A stretch of 64,000 bases of DNA, from assembly GCA_032095175.1 (NCBI GenBank), contig DAMCZI010000001.1:62001-126000 (forward strand), given 5' to 3'. The notes under the pieces were generated by a model, which made no database searches, was not told the origin of the DNA, and saw only the letters and a list, made by a program, of their open reading frames with translations. Every line of letters begins with the position of its first letter. Positions within the stretch are counted from its first letter, which is position 1. A program made the translations under genes and the position numbers. The stretch comes from DAMCZI01 sp032095175. Lineage in GTDB: Bacteria; Bacillota; Clostridia; Clostridiales; Caloramatoraceae. This document shows positions 35,650-44,790 of this stretch, piece after piece.

Positions 35650-36372
35650 ATGGAAAATCTGAATATCATCACAATAAGCAATCCTAAATCTCCGATATCT
35701 GAAGCTTACAGAACTCTTAGGACCAACATACAATTTTCTTCTATTGATTTAAAGCCAAAAACTCTTTTAATAACAAGTTCAAGCCCACGAGAAGGTAAAA
35801 CGACAACAGCAGTTAATCTTGCAGTTTCTATAGCACAGGGAGAGAAGAAGACAATACTTATTGATTGTGATTTAAGAAAGCCTAAAATACATACAATTTT
35901 CAAAATCTCAAATGAAACGGGAGGATTATCAAATATTCTTATTGATGAAACAAAAGCAGAGCAGGGCATAAAAGAAACAGAAATTCCTAATTTATACATG
36001 TTACCATCTGGCAAAACACCTCCAAACCCATCAGAGCTTCTATCCTCGCAAAAGATGCAGCATTTCATGGAATATCTTAGGCAAAATTTTGATTATATAG
36101 TTATAGACTCTCCTCCTTTAATTGTTGTAACAGATGCTCAGATACTTTCAAAATATTCTGATGCATGCATCCTTATAGTAGCTGCTGGAGAATCCGATAG
36201 AAATGCAGTAATTAAGGCTAAAGAATTGCTATGTAATGTTAATGCAAAGCTAATTGGTGTGGTTTTAAATAAAATTGATGCTTCAAAGGAAAGATACTAC
36301 AAATTTTATCATTACTATGAAACTGATAAAAATAAGAAGAAAAGGGGCAGAAAAGATAGAAAAATATATTAA
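35650..36372 (+). CDS. BY-type tyrosine kinase (CpsD/CapB/YwqD family)
   Basis: A 240-residue bacterial tyrosine kinase. Walker A SSSPREGKTTTAVNLA, Walker A' ILIDCDLRKPKIH and Walker B YIVIDSPPL are intact. The C-terminus carries a tyrosine cluster (RYYKFYHYYE) for autophosphorylation and then a basic tail. It pairs with the upstream membrane modulator to control polymer length and export. ATG 35650 has AAGGAGTG upstream. Confidence 0.88.
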   Translation: MENLNIITISNPKSPISEAYRTLRTNIQFSSIDLKPKTLLITSSSPREGKTTTAVNLAVSIAQGEKKTILIDCDLRKPKIHTIFKISNETGGLSNILIDETKAEQGIKETEIPNLYMLPSGKTPPNPSELLSSQKMQHFMEYLRQNFDYIVIDSPPLIVVTDAQILSKYSDACILIVAAGESDRNAVIKAKELLCNVNAKLIGVVLNKIDASKERYYKFYHYYETDKNKKKRGRKDRKIY

Positions 36373-36501
36373 TTCTCTGCTTGAAACAAATCAAAAGGTT
36401 AATGATTAATATTTGATTATGATATTTTTTTATACCTAGTCTATGATAATGGTGGATTCAATTGGAAAACCAATGTAGCATTTTAAAAGGAAGGTAAAGT
36501 A

Positions 36502-37164
36502 ATGGAAAACCAAGTATCATGTGGCGATAAAATCATGATTAAAAGCGATTTTAAAAGAGGAGCTGCATATGAACTAATGAAAAGGTTTATTGATATACTT
36601 GGTGCGGTTTTTGGAATTATTTTTTTATCACCTCTTTTTATTATTGTTTCATTAGCTATTAAAATAGAATCAGTAGGACCTGCTTTTTTCATTCAAAAGC
36701 GGTGTGGAAAGGATGGCAGAATATTTAAAATGTATAAGTTCCGTTCAATGGCATGCGATGCAGAAGAAAAACTTGGGGACCTTATGCACCTTAATGAAAT
36801 GTCAGGCCCGGTGTTTAAGATAAAAAGCGATCCAAGGATAACGAAAGTTGGAAAGTTTATTAGAAGAACAAGCATAGATGAACTGCCGCAGCTTATTAAC
36901 GTTCTTAAGGGAGATATGAGCATGGTAGGGCCAAGGCCTCCTATAGACAGAGAGGTATTAGAGTATACAGAATATCAGAAACAAAGGCTCCTTATAAAGC
37001 CAGGTCTTACCTGCTATTGGCAGGTAAGCGGAAGAAACAAAATAGACTTTAATGAGTGGGTAAATCTTGACATCAAATATATAATGGAAAGAAATCTATG
37101 GGTTGACATAAAACTCATATTAAAAACAGTGCTTGTGCTATTTGGCGACAAGAATGCATGTTAG
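36502..37164 (+). CDS. Initiating sugar-phosphate transferase (WbaP/CpsE small type)
   Basis: A 220-residue monotopic phosphoglycosyl transferase (PF02397). One N-terminal membrane segment (FIDILGAVFGIIFLSPLFII) is followed by the family motifs KMYKFRSM, FIRRTSIDELPQLINVL and MSMVGPRPP. It attaches the first sugar-1-phosphate to undecaprenyl phosphate and so starts the repeat unit. ATG 36502 lies behind AAGGAAGG. The 129 bases before it have only a weak hairpin. Confidence 0.88.
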   Translation: MENQVSCGDKIMIKSDFKRGAAYELMKRFIDILGAVFGIIFLSPLFIIVSLAIKIESVGPAFFIQKRCGKDGRIFKMYKFRSMACDAEEKLGDLMHLNEMSGPVFKIKSDPRITKVGKFIRRTSIDELPQLINVLKGDMSMVGPRPPIDREVLEYTEYQKQRLLIKPGLTCYWQVSGRNKIDFNEWVNLDIKYIMERNLWVDIKLILKTVLVLFGDKNAC

Positions 37165-37175
37165 GGGGGAAGAAT

Positions 37176-38231
37176 ATGCTCTGTGGACTTGTAATGGCCG
37201 GAGGGAGAGGGGAGAGATTCTGGCCCCTCTCAACTGAAGAAAAACCAAAACAATTTTTAAATCTTCTTGGTGAGGATACTATGATACAGATGACCGTAAA
37301 AAGGCTGCTTAAAATAATACCTATTGAAAGAATATTCATTGTAACAGCAGAGAAATATATGGCACTTGTGAGGGAACAGCTTCCACTTCTTCCTAGTAGG
37401 AATATAATTATCGAGCCAGTGGGAAAGAATACTGCACCATGTATAGTGTTTTCTGCATTCCTTATAGAAAAATACTATAAAGATGCAACTATTGCAGTAC
37501 TTCCTTCAGATCATCTTATTAAAGATGAAGAGGCCTTTAGTAAAACTCTAAAGTATGCAGAAGAGTTTATTAAAAAAGAGGATAATTCTATAATTACTCT
37601 TGGAATTGTACCAGATAGGCCGGAAACAGGCTATGGATATATAAAATACATGGGAGCGGAAGATGTAGTAAAGAGTTTTAAAATATACCCTGCGGAAAGG
37701 TTTGTGGAAAAGCCCGACATAGAAACAGCAAAAGCTTATATTAAAGATGGAAACTACCTCTGGAACAGCGGCATTTTCGTATGGAAAACCTCAACTATAA
37801 AAAATCTTACTCAGGAATTTCTTCCAAAGACCTTTGAAAGAATTAAGGAAATAGCAGATGCATTCAATGAGGACAATTTCAATGAGGTACTAAGAAGCAA
37901 ATACAGTCAGGTTGATAGCATATCGGTAGATTATGGAATCATGGAAAAGGCAGATAAAATATATGTCATACCATCAGACTTTGGATGGGATGATGTGGGG
38001 ACTTGGACAAGTATAGAAAGGTATTGTCATAAGGATGCAGATAACAACGTATCCATTGGCTGGGTAAAGAACTATAACAGCAGAAACAACCTTGTAGTGG
38101 GAGACGGTAAAAAGATAGCTCTTATAGGAATTGAGGACATATTTGTGATAGATACGAAGGATATCTTATTAATAGGAAAAAAAAATCATCTTTATAAGAT
38201 GAAAAATGTAAGGCAGGAGATAACCTTGTAA
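37176..38231 (+). CDS. manC: Mannose-1-phosphate guanylyltransferase
   Basis: A 351-residue enzyme of the short (type without isomerase domain) class. The pyrophosphorylase motif GGRGERFWPLSTEEKPKQFL and the later FVEKPD are present. It makes GDP-mannose from mannose-1-phosphate and GTP, the substrate of the next gene. The start ATG 37176 follows GGGGGGAAG; an in-frame ATG at 37158 overlaps the upstream gene. Isomerase and phosphomannomutase must come from elsewhere in the genome. Confidence 0.88.
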   Translation: MLCGLVMAGGRGERFWPLSTEEKPKQFLNLLGEDTMIQMTVKRLLKIIPIERIFIVTAEKYMALVREQLPLLPSRNIIIEPVGKNTAPCIVFSAFLIEKYYKDATIAVLPSDHLIKDEEAFSKTLKYAEEFIKKEDNSIITLGIVPDRPETGYGYIKYMGAEDVVKSFKIYPAERFVEKPDIETAKAYIKDGNYLWNSGIFVWKTSTIKNLTQEFLPKTFERIKEIADAFNEDNFNEVLRSKYSQVDSISVDYGIMEKADKIYVIPSDFGWDDVGTWTSIERYCHKDADNNVSIGWVKNYNSRNNLVVGDGKKIALIGIEDIFVIDTKDILLIGKKNHLYKMKNVRQEITL

Positions 38232-38246
38232 AAGGACGGTGCTTAA

Positions 38247-39323
38247 ATGAAAAGGGCATTTATAACAGGAATAACCGGACAGGATGGTTCATATTTAACT
38301 GAACTGCTTTTAAAGAAGGGTTATGAGGTTCATGGAATGATAAGAAGAGCAAGTACATTCAACTCAAAGAGGATAGACCATCTTTTTGAGAATAATGAAA
38401 TAGGAAATAAAAAGCTGTATCTACACTATGGAGATTTAACAGATTCGAGTAATATAAACAGGCTATTAGATAAGATAAAACCTGATGAAATATATAACTT
38501 AGGTGCTCAGAGCCATGTGAAGGTATCCTTTGAGGTACCTGAATATACAGCTCAGTCAGATGCTGTCGGCGCATTGAGGATTCTTGATGCAATAAAGGAA
38601 ACAAGAATAAAGACCAAGTATTATCAGGCATCTACAAGTGAGCTTTATGGAGGTTTGCCTGGAACAGCACCTCAAAACGAAAGCACTCCATTTTACCCTA
38701 AAAGCCCATATGGTGCTGCTAAGCTTTATGCATACTGGATAACGGTAAACTATAGGGAGGCCTATAATATATTTGCCTGCAATGGAATACTCTTTAACCA
38801 TGAGTCTCCGAGGAGAGGAGAAACCTTTGTTACAAGAAAAATAACACGAGCAGTTGCAAGCATTGTGGCGGGAAAACAGGACAGATTAACGCTTGGGAAC
38901 CTTGATGCAAAACGGGACTGGGGTTATGCTGGTGACTATGTTGAAGCTATGTGGCTCATACTTCAGCAGGATAAACCTAAGGATTATGTTATAGCTACAG
39001 GAGAAGCCCATACAGTAAGAGAATTTGTTGAACTTTCATTTCAAGAAGTTGGAATAGATATAGAGTGGAAAGGCAAAGGAGTAGATGAAAAGGGTTATGA
39101 TAGAAACAATGGAAATTTGCTTGTTTATATAGATGAAAAATATTTCAGACCAACTGAGGTGGAACTCCTTTTAGGAGACCCAACAAAGGCGGAAAGTGAG
39201 CTTAACTGGCATAGAAATGTAGACTTTAGGGGGTTAATTAGGATGATGGTGAATGCTGATCTTAAAGAAATAGCAGGAGTAAAAATCGAATCTGATCTTG
39301 AGGCTGCAGTTGGAATTAAGTAA
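38247..39323 (+). CDS. gmd: GDP-mannose 4,6-dehydratase
   Basis: A 358-residue extended short-chain dehydrogenase. NADP-binding GITGQDGSYL, then STSELYGG and the catalytic YGAAKLYA (YxxxK). It converts GDP-mannose to GDP-4-keto-6-deoxymannose. Adjacent to manC (15 bases) and fcl (24 bases), it forms the GDP-L-fucose pathway. Confidence 0.92.
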   Translation: MKRAFITGITGQDGSYLTELLLKKGYEVHGMIRRASTFNSKRIDHLFENNEIGNKKLYLHYGDLTDSSNINRLLDKIKPDEIYNLGAQSHVKVSFEVPEYTAQSDAVGALRILDAIKETRIKTKYYQASTSELYGGLPGTAPQNESTPFYPKSPYGAAKLYAYWITVNYREAYNIFACNGILFNHESPRRGETFVTRKITRAVASIVAGKQDRLTLGNLDAKRDWGYAGDYVEAMWLILQQDKPKDYVIATGEAHTVREFVELSFQEVGIDIEWKGKGVDEKGYDRNNGNLLVYIDEKYFRPTEVELLLGDPTKAESELNWHRNVDFRGLIRMMVNADLKEIAGVKIESDLEAAVGIK

Positions 39324-39347
39324 AGACAGTGTAAAGGGGGTTAAAGG

Positions 39348-40280
39348 ATGGAAAGGGATAGCAAAATTTATGTAGCAGGACACAGAGGTCTTGTTGGTTC
39401 TGCAATAGTAAAAAACCTTCAATCTAAAGGATATCATAATATAATAGCAAGAACTCATAAGGAGCTTGATTTAATAAATCAGGAAATGGTAAATAAATTT
39501 TTTAAAGATGAAAGGCCAGACTATGTATTCCTTGCAGCGGCAAAGGTCGGTGGAATAAATGCCAATAATACATACCCGGCTGATTTTATTTATCAAAATC
39601 TTCAAATACAGAACAATGTAATTCACTGCGCTCATGAGTATAAAGTAAAAAAACTTATGTTTCTGGGCAGCAGCTGTATTTATCCAAGGGAATGTCCCCA
39701 ACCGATAAAGGAGGAGTACCTGCTTTCAGGTTATCTTGAACCGACAAATGAAGCCTATGCAATTGCTAAAATATCAGGACTCAAGATGTGCCAGTTCTAT
39801 AAAATACAGTATGGAGATAATTTTATAAGCTGTATGCCTTCTAATTTATACGGACCCAATGATAATTTTGATTTGGAAAATTCTCACGTTATTCCAGCTT
39901 TGATTAGAAAATTTCACGAGGCAAAGGTAAATAATATGCCTTATGTGGAGATATGGGGAAGCGGCATGCCACTTCGAGAGTTTCTTTATGTGGATGATAT
40001 GGCAGATGCCTGCATATTTTTAATGAATAATTATAATGGGATAGAACATGTAAATATTGGTACAGGTGATGAAATTTCAATTTGTGAACTCTCAAGGCTT
40101 ATTAAGGAAATAGTCGGATTTAAAGGTGAATTGTTGTTTAATTCTGAAAAACCCAATGGAACGCCTAGAAAATTAACAGATGTAAGCAAACTTCATGGAA
40201 TTGGCTGGAGGTACAAGTTCAAACTGGAAGAAGGCATCAGATTAACTTACAAATGGTATACAACAAATATAAAAGAGTGA
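39348..40280 (+). CDS. fcl: GDP-L-fucose synthase
   Basis: A 310-residue epimerase-reductase. Motifs GHRGLVGSAIV (NADP site), GSSCIYP and YAIAKISG (YxxxK) match the family; length is typical. It turns GDP-4-keto-6-deoxymannose into GDP-L-fucose, so the exported polymer probably contains L-fucose. ATG 39348 behind GGGGGTTAAAGG. Confidence 0.92.
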   Translation: MERDSKIYVAGHRGLVGSAIVKNLQSKGYHNIIARTHKELDLINQEMVNKFFKDERPDYVFLAAAKVGGINANNTYPADFIYQNLQIQNNVIHCAHEYKVKKLMFLGSSCIYPRECPQPIKEEYLLSGYLEPTNEAYAIAKISGLKMCQFYKIQYGDNFISCMPSNLYGPNDNFDLENSHVIPALIRKFHEAKVNNMPYVEIWGSGMPLREFLYVDDMADACIFLMNNYNGIEHVNIGTGDEISICELSRLIKEIVGFKGELLFNSEKPNGTPRKLTDVSKLHGIGWRYKFKLEEGIRLTYKWYTTNIKE

Positions 40281-40350
40281 CATTTTAGGAGAGAAAAAGT
40301 TTTGAAGCACAGGATGTGGATTTTTCATAAAATTGAAAAGAGGAATGATA

Positions 40351-41115
40351 ATGGAGAAAATCAACATTGGTGGTTTGCTAGTAGACAGAGTAGATATTCA
40401 GGAAGCATGCAGAATAACAAATAGTTATATTGAGCAAAGCAAATTGAATAAAGTTAAACCAAAAATGATTCAGGCTGTAAATACAGACTCCATTGTAAAA
40501 GCTAATATTTTTGACGATATAGCGAAAATTTCCAATAAGGCAGATTTATCATTAGCAGATGGAATGCCCCTTGTATGGGTTTCAAAATTCATGGGTAAAC
40601 CCTTAAAAGAGAGGGTGGGAGGACCTGATTTTTTTGAGAAATTTAATGAAATTGCTGATAGATATAGTTATTCGTATTACTTTTTAGGTTCTACAGAGGA
40701 AGTAGTCGAAGAAATGATAAAAAACCTAAGAGATAAATACTCAAATATCAGAATTTCAGGGTATTACTGCCCTCCATTTAGTGATATGAAGGATGAAAAT
40801 CAGAATGTTGATATTTGCTACAGAATAAGTATAGCTAAACCTGATGTTGTGTGGGTAAGTTTTGGATGTCCAAAGCAGGAATGGTGGATAGTAGAGAATA
40901 AGGAGCGTATTGATACTGCAGTAATAATGGGAATAGGGGCAGCTTTTGAATTTGCTTCAGGCAAGGTGAAAAGAGCACCAATTCTACTTAGAAAGTTAGG
41001 TTTTGAATGGCTTTACAGAGTTTATAAGGAACCTAAAAGATTATGGAAAAGATATTTTGTTGAAGGACCTCAATTTTTTGTTTATGTATTTAAAAACAAA
41101 AATAGGGTTATATGA
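40351..41115 (+). CDS. WecG/TagA/CpsF family glycosyltransferase (GT26)
   Basis: A 254-residue GT26-type transferase. Characteristic blocks LADGMPLVW, RVGGPDFFE and WVSFGCPKQEWW are present. Related enzymes add ManNAc, ManNAcA or glucuronic acid to a lipid-linked acceptor. Start ATG 40351 (AGAGG upstream) is preferred over TTG 40333 and ATG 40345. It probably adds the second or a later sugar of the repeat. Confidence 0.85.
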   Translation: MEKINIGGLLVDRVDIQEACRITNSYIEQSKLNKVKPKMIQAVNTDSIVKANIFDDIAKISNKADLSLADGMPLVWVSKFMGKPLKERVGGPDFFEKFNEIADRYSYSYYFLGSTEEVVEEMIKNLRDKYSNIRISGYYCPPFSDMKDENQNVDICYRISIAKPDVVWVSFGCPKQEWWIVENKERIDTAVIMGIGAAFEFASGKVKRAPILLRKLGFEWLYRVYKEPKRLWKRYFVEGPQFFVYVFKNKNRVI

Positions 41116-41154
41116 GATTTTTATCAAATAATATACTTGATTTGGAGGCAATGC

Positions 41155-42327
41155 ATGAAAGGAATGTATTTAAGCGTTTGTGATTTAAAGGATCAAAGCT
41201 CTGGGGTTAATAAAAAAATTAATATGCAACTTGCAACTTTTCGAAACAATGGAATAGATATGATTGTACCGGATATGTGGGTTAAAGGCTTTTCATATAG
41301 ATTATTGGATGCTTTTTTGGGAATTTGCTCGATTACGCCTTACCTATTTAGTATACGATTTAAAATGCTATTTAAAAAAAGCAAAACGGGGGATTTGAAT
41401 TTTATATATATAAGGAAGACAGCTTTTGATAAAACTTTTATAAATACATTACAAACAATAAAAAGTGAAAATCCGGATATCAAAGTTCTTCTTGAAATAC
41501 CTACATATCCCTATGATAAAGAATTTAGTAGCCTGATTAGTAAAATCAGGCATATAAAGGACAGAAAGTCAAGGGACTACTTGTATAATTATATAGACAG
41601 AATTATAACCTATTCTAATGATAAATCTATATTTAAAATACCTACTATAAATTTATCAAATGCTGTTGATACACGTAAAATAAAAGCTAAAAAGGTTTTA
41701 GATAACAAAAATGTTATTCATATTATAGCTGTAGCTATTTTTAATTTTTGGCATGGCTATGATAGATTTTTATATGGCCTGGCTTTATATTATAAAAACG
41801 GCGGTCATAAAAATATTGTGTTTCATTTAGTTGGAAGTGGAAGTGAGGTTGAAAAATATAAAGCCATTGTAAAAGAAAATAGTTTGAAGCAGCATGTAAT
41901 TTTTCATGGTGAGAAATTCGGAAATGAACTTGACGAAATATATGACCAATGTGAAATAGCATTGGATTCAATGGGCAGGCACAGAAGTGAGGTATATTAT
42001 AACAGTACTATAAAAGGCAAAGAATATGGTGCAAAAGGACTTCCAATTATCTCTGGGGTTGAAACAGAATTTGATTCTGATCCGTATTATAGATATTACA
42101 TGAGAGTTAATGCAACTGAGGAACCAATTAATATAGATTTAGTTATAGATTTTTATAACAGAGTGTATAACGGCTGGGAAAACAAAAATGAAATAATAAA
42201 AAACATTCGTGAATATACAAGAAAGCATTTTGAGTTTTCTGCATCTTGGAAACCTGTATTGAATTTTATATATGACAATTCTACAGAAATATATAATCCA
42301 TCTAAGTTGGATGGAGATGGGAACTGA
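41155..42327 (+). CDS. Glycosyltransferase, GT-B fold (GT4-like)
   Basis: A 390-residue protein with a GT-B layout. The C-terminal half shows HLVGSGSEVEKYKAIVKEN, then VIFHGEKFGNELDEIYDQCE, and KEYGAKGLPIISGVE, the usual nucleotide-sugar binding region of GT4 proteins, although the EX7E motif is not textbook. ATG 41155 has GGAGG six bases upstream. The donor sugar cannot be read. The gene ends five bases before the flippase start. Confidence 0.7.
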   Translation: MKGMYLSVCDLKDQSSGVNKKINMQLATFRNNGIDMIVPDMWVKGFSYRLLDAFLGICSITPYLFSIRFKMLFKKSKTGDLNFIYIRKTAFDKTFINTLQTIKSENPDIKVLLEIPTYPYDKEFSSLISKIRHIKDRKSRDYLYNYIDRIITYSNDKSIFKIPTINLSNAVDTRKIKAKKVLDNKNVIHIIAVAIFNFWHGYDRFLYGLALYYKNGGHKNIVFHLVGSGSEVEKYKAIVKENSLKQHVIFHGEKFGNELDEIYDQCEIALDSMGRHRSEVYYNSTIKGKEYGAKGLPIISGVETEFDSDPYYRYYMRVNATEEPINIDLVIDFYNRVYNGWENKNEIIKNIREYTRKHFEFSASWKPVLNFIYDNSTEIYNPSKLDGDGN

Positions 42328-42332
42328 TATAA

Positions 42333-43784
42333 ATGAACAGTATTAAAAGAAATTTAACATACAACATAACGTATCAGTTATTGATATTGATTTTGCCATT
42401 AGTAACAGCTCCATATGTTGCTCGTGTATTAGGCGCAGATGGAATAGGCACCTATGCTTATACGTATTCTATTGCAAACTATTTTGTATTGTTTGCAATG
42501 CTTGGATTAAACAATTATGGTAACAGAAGTATTGCTAAGATTCATGAGGATAAGGAAGAACTCAGCAATACATTCTGGAATATATATGCGCTGCAGTTTA
42601 TATCTGCAGCCCTAGCTATTGTAATATATATATTATATCTTTTCTGTTTTTTAAATGATTATGGGGTTGTTGCTCTTTATCAATTAGTTTATGTTGGTTC
42701 TGCTCTTTTTGATATTAACTGGTTCTTTTTTGGAATTGAACAGTTTAAATTAACAGTTATGAGAAACACAGCTATAAAATTGCTTTCAGTAGGATTGATC
42801 TTCATATTTGTAAAATCAGCAAAGGACCTTTGGCTGTATACTTTGATATGTACTGGCGGAATAATGATAAGCAATCTTGCACTATGGCCTTTTTTGAAAC
42901 AATTTGTTTATTTTAAAAAGCCTGAAATTAAGATAATAAAGACGCACATAATTCCTAATTTCATATTGTTTATTCCAATTATTGCTCTTAGTCTTTATAA
43001 GATTATGGATAAAATCATGCTGGGTAGAATGAGTGGCATAATACAGGTTGGGTTTTATGATAATTCTGAAAAAATTATTAATATACCTATGGGTATTATA
43101 ATGGCACTTGGGACAGTGATGCTCCCTAAAATGTCAAACTTGGCAGCAAATAAAAATATTGAGCAAAGCCGAAAATATTTAGAGTATTCCCTGCAGTTTA
43201 TTGCGTTTCTCGCTCCGGCGCTAACTTTTGGTATTGCTGGTATAGCACCAGAGTTTGCATTGATTTTCTATGGAGAAAAATTTGCTGCCTGTGGGGGAAT
43301 TATAACATCTCTTTCACCTATTATTTTGTTTATCTCCTTGGGTAATGTTGTTCGTACAGAATATTTAATTCCTAATAACAAAGATAAAATTTTTGTAATT
43401 TCTATTATTATTGGAGCAATAGTTAATCTGATAATGAATATACTTATTATACCAAAGTTTGGTGCGGTAGGTGCAGCTGTGGCGACAATATGTGCAGAAG
43501 CAAGTGTTGCCATAGTTCAGGCGTTATCAGTAAGGAAAAGTATACCGATCAGAATGTACTTAAATAAAGTTACTTTATATATTGTAATAGGTGCAGTAAT
43601 GTATCTTTTTATTAGAATTATTGCAAGAGCATTGGGGATATCAATCACAACCATAGCAGTAGAAATAATAGTTGGAGGTATGATTTACATTATTTTGAGT
43701 TTCCTTTGTCTTTGGATTTTAAAGGATGATTTATTGACTGGTATTATAACGAACATAAAAAAAGAGTTAAAAAACTTACAATAA
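42333..43784 (+). CDS. wzx: Wzx-type polysaccharide flippase
   Basis: A 483-residue polytopic protein with about 12-14 hydrophobic segments, starting with ITYQLLILILPLVTAPYVAR, the typical N-terminus of MOP-superfamily oligosaccharide flippases. It moves the undecaprenyl-linked repeat unit across the membrane. Together with the Wzy-like polymerase at 44791 and the Wzz/kinase pair it defines a Wzx/Wzy-dependent pathway. Confidence 0.88.
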   Translation: MNSIKRNLTYNITYQLLILILPLVTAPYVARVLGADGIGTYAYTYSIANYFVLFAMLGLNNYGNRSIAKIHEDKEELSNTFWNIYALQFISAALAIVIYILYLFCFLNDYGVVALYQLVYVGSALFDINWFFFGIEQFKLTVMRNTAIKLLSVGLIFIFVKSAKDLWLYTLICTGGIMISNLALWPFLKQFVYFKKPEIKIIKTHIIPNFILFIPIIALSLYKIMDKIMLGRMSGIIQVGFYDNSEKIINIPMGIIMALGTVMLPKMSNLAANKNIEQSRKYLEYSLQFIAFLAPALTFGIAGIAPEFALIFYGEKFAACGGIITSLSPIILFISLGNVVRTEYLIPNNKDKIFVISIIIGAIVNLIMNILIIPKFGAVGAAVATICAEASVAIVQALSVRKSIPIRMYLNKVTLYIVIGAVMYLFIRIIARALGISITTIAVEIIVGGMIYIILSFLCLWILKDDLLTGIITNIKKELKNLQ

Positions 43785-43819
43785 CCAGAATATTATCGGA
43801 TAAATGGGGTGAGAATGGT

Positions 43820-44743
43820 ATGGCAATTAAAGAAATATTAAAACACTCAAAGGTTATAAGAAATATGTACCATAATACAGATATCCTATTTAATAGTGTT
43901 ATAACATTATTTTCTCCAATACTTAATAGTAAAGTGATATATAAAAAAAGTTGTAAAAAAGCTTTAGATTTGAAAAATCCGATTACCCTTAATGAAAAAC
44001 TTATGTGGCTAAAATTGAATTCTTATGCCCATAACCCATTGGTAATACAATGTGCAGATAAATATTTGGTAAGACAATATGTAAAGAAATGTAGTTGCGG
44101 TAATATTTTAAATACACTATTGGGAGTATGGGATTCACCTGACCAGATTAATTGGGATGACTTGCCAGATAAATTTGTCCTGAAATGGAATTTTGGTTCA
44201 GGATACAATTTGGTATGCAGTGATAAAAATACATTTGATATAAAACAGGCAGTGAAAACTTTGAAAAAGTGGGGAAAAAAGAAATATCATCTTCAGTGCT
44301 CAGAATTACACTATAAATATGCACAGAAGAAAATTGTCTGCGAGAAATACCTTGAAACAAGACAGGGATATTTTCCAAGGGATTACCGCTTCTATTGCGG
44401 CAATGGAGAACCTAAGCTTCTATATATATCCCAGCATGTACCTGGAAAAAGTGATATGGTGAGAGTATTTGTGGATTTTGACTGGAATGTTTTAGATATA
44501 GGAGAAAGTATGAAATATAAAGATTTTATTCAGAATAAACCAGTATGCTTTAATGAGATGTTGGAGTATTGCCGGAAACTATCCAGGGGTTTCCCGTTTG
44601 TAAGAGTAGATTTGTATGATTATAATGATACAGTTATATTTGGGGAAATGACATTTACACCTGGAGCCTGTGTAGCTGAAATTAACAATTCTCCAATGCT
44701 TTATGATGTATTTGAGCTTAATAAGGAAAATGGTCCTGCATAA
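43820..44743 (+). CDS. TupA-like ATP-grasp protein
   Basis: A 307-residue protein of the TupA-like ATP-grasp family found in polysaccharide clusters. Visible are LNEKLMWLKLNSY near the N-terminus, ADKYLVRQYV, FVLKWNFGSGYNLVC (the nucleotide-binding strand-loop), CEKYLE, PRDYRFYC and the metal-binding end VDLYDYNDTVIFGEMTFTPG. ATP-grasp enzymes make amide-type bonds; TupA itself adds a glutamyl group to teichuronopeptide. It may therefore attach an amino acid to a uronic acid of this polymer, consistent with a UDP-glucose dehydrogenase in the cluster. Confidence 0.8.
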   Translation: MAIKEILKHSKVIRNMYHNTDILFNSVITLFSPILNSKVIYKKSCKKALDLKNPITLNEKLMWLKLNSYAHNPLVIQCADKYLVRQYVKKCSCGNILNTLLGVWDSPDQINWDDLPDKFVLKWNFGSGYNLVCSDKNTFDIKQAVKTLKKWGKKKYHLQCSELHYKYAQKKIVCEKYLETRQGYFPRDYRFYCGNGEPKLLYISQHVPGKSDMVRVFVDFDWNVLDIGESMKYKDFIQNKPVCFNEMLEYCRKLSRGFPFVRVDLYDYNDTVIFGEMTFTPGACVAEINNSPMLYDVFELNKENGPA

Positions 44744-44790
44744 CTTAGTACAGATGATAGTTACAGAATCATCTGAATAAGGAGCCGATT

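Noticed and set aside
36466..36480. aaccaatgtagca matches the loop core of the hairpin family
   Set aside because: Only the short loop matches; no long complementary stem flanks it, just a 5-bp attgg/ccaat pair, so chance is likely.
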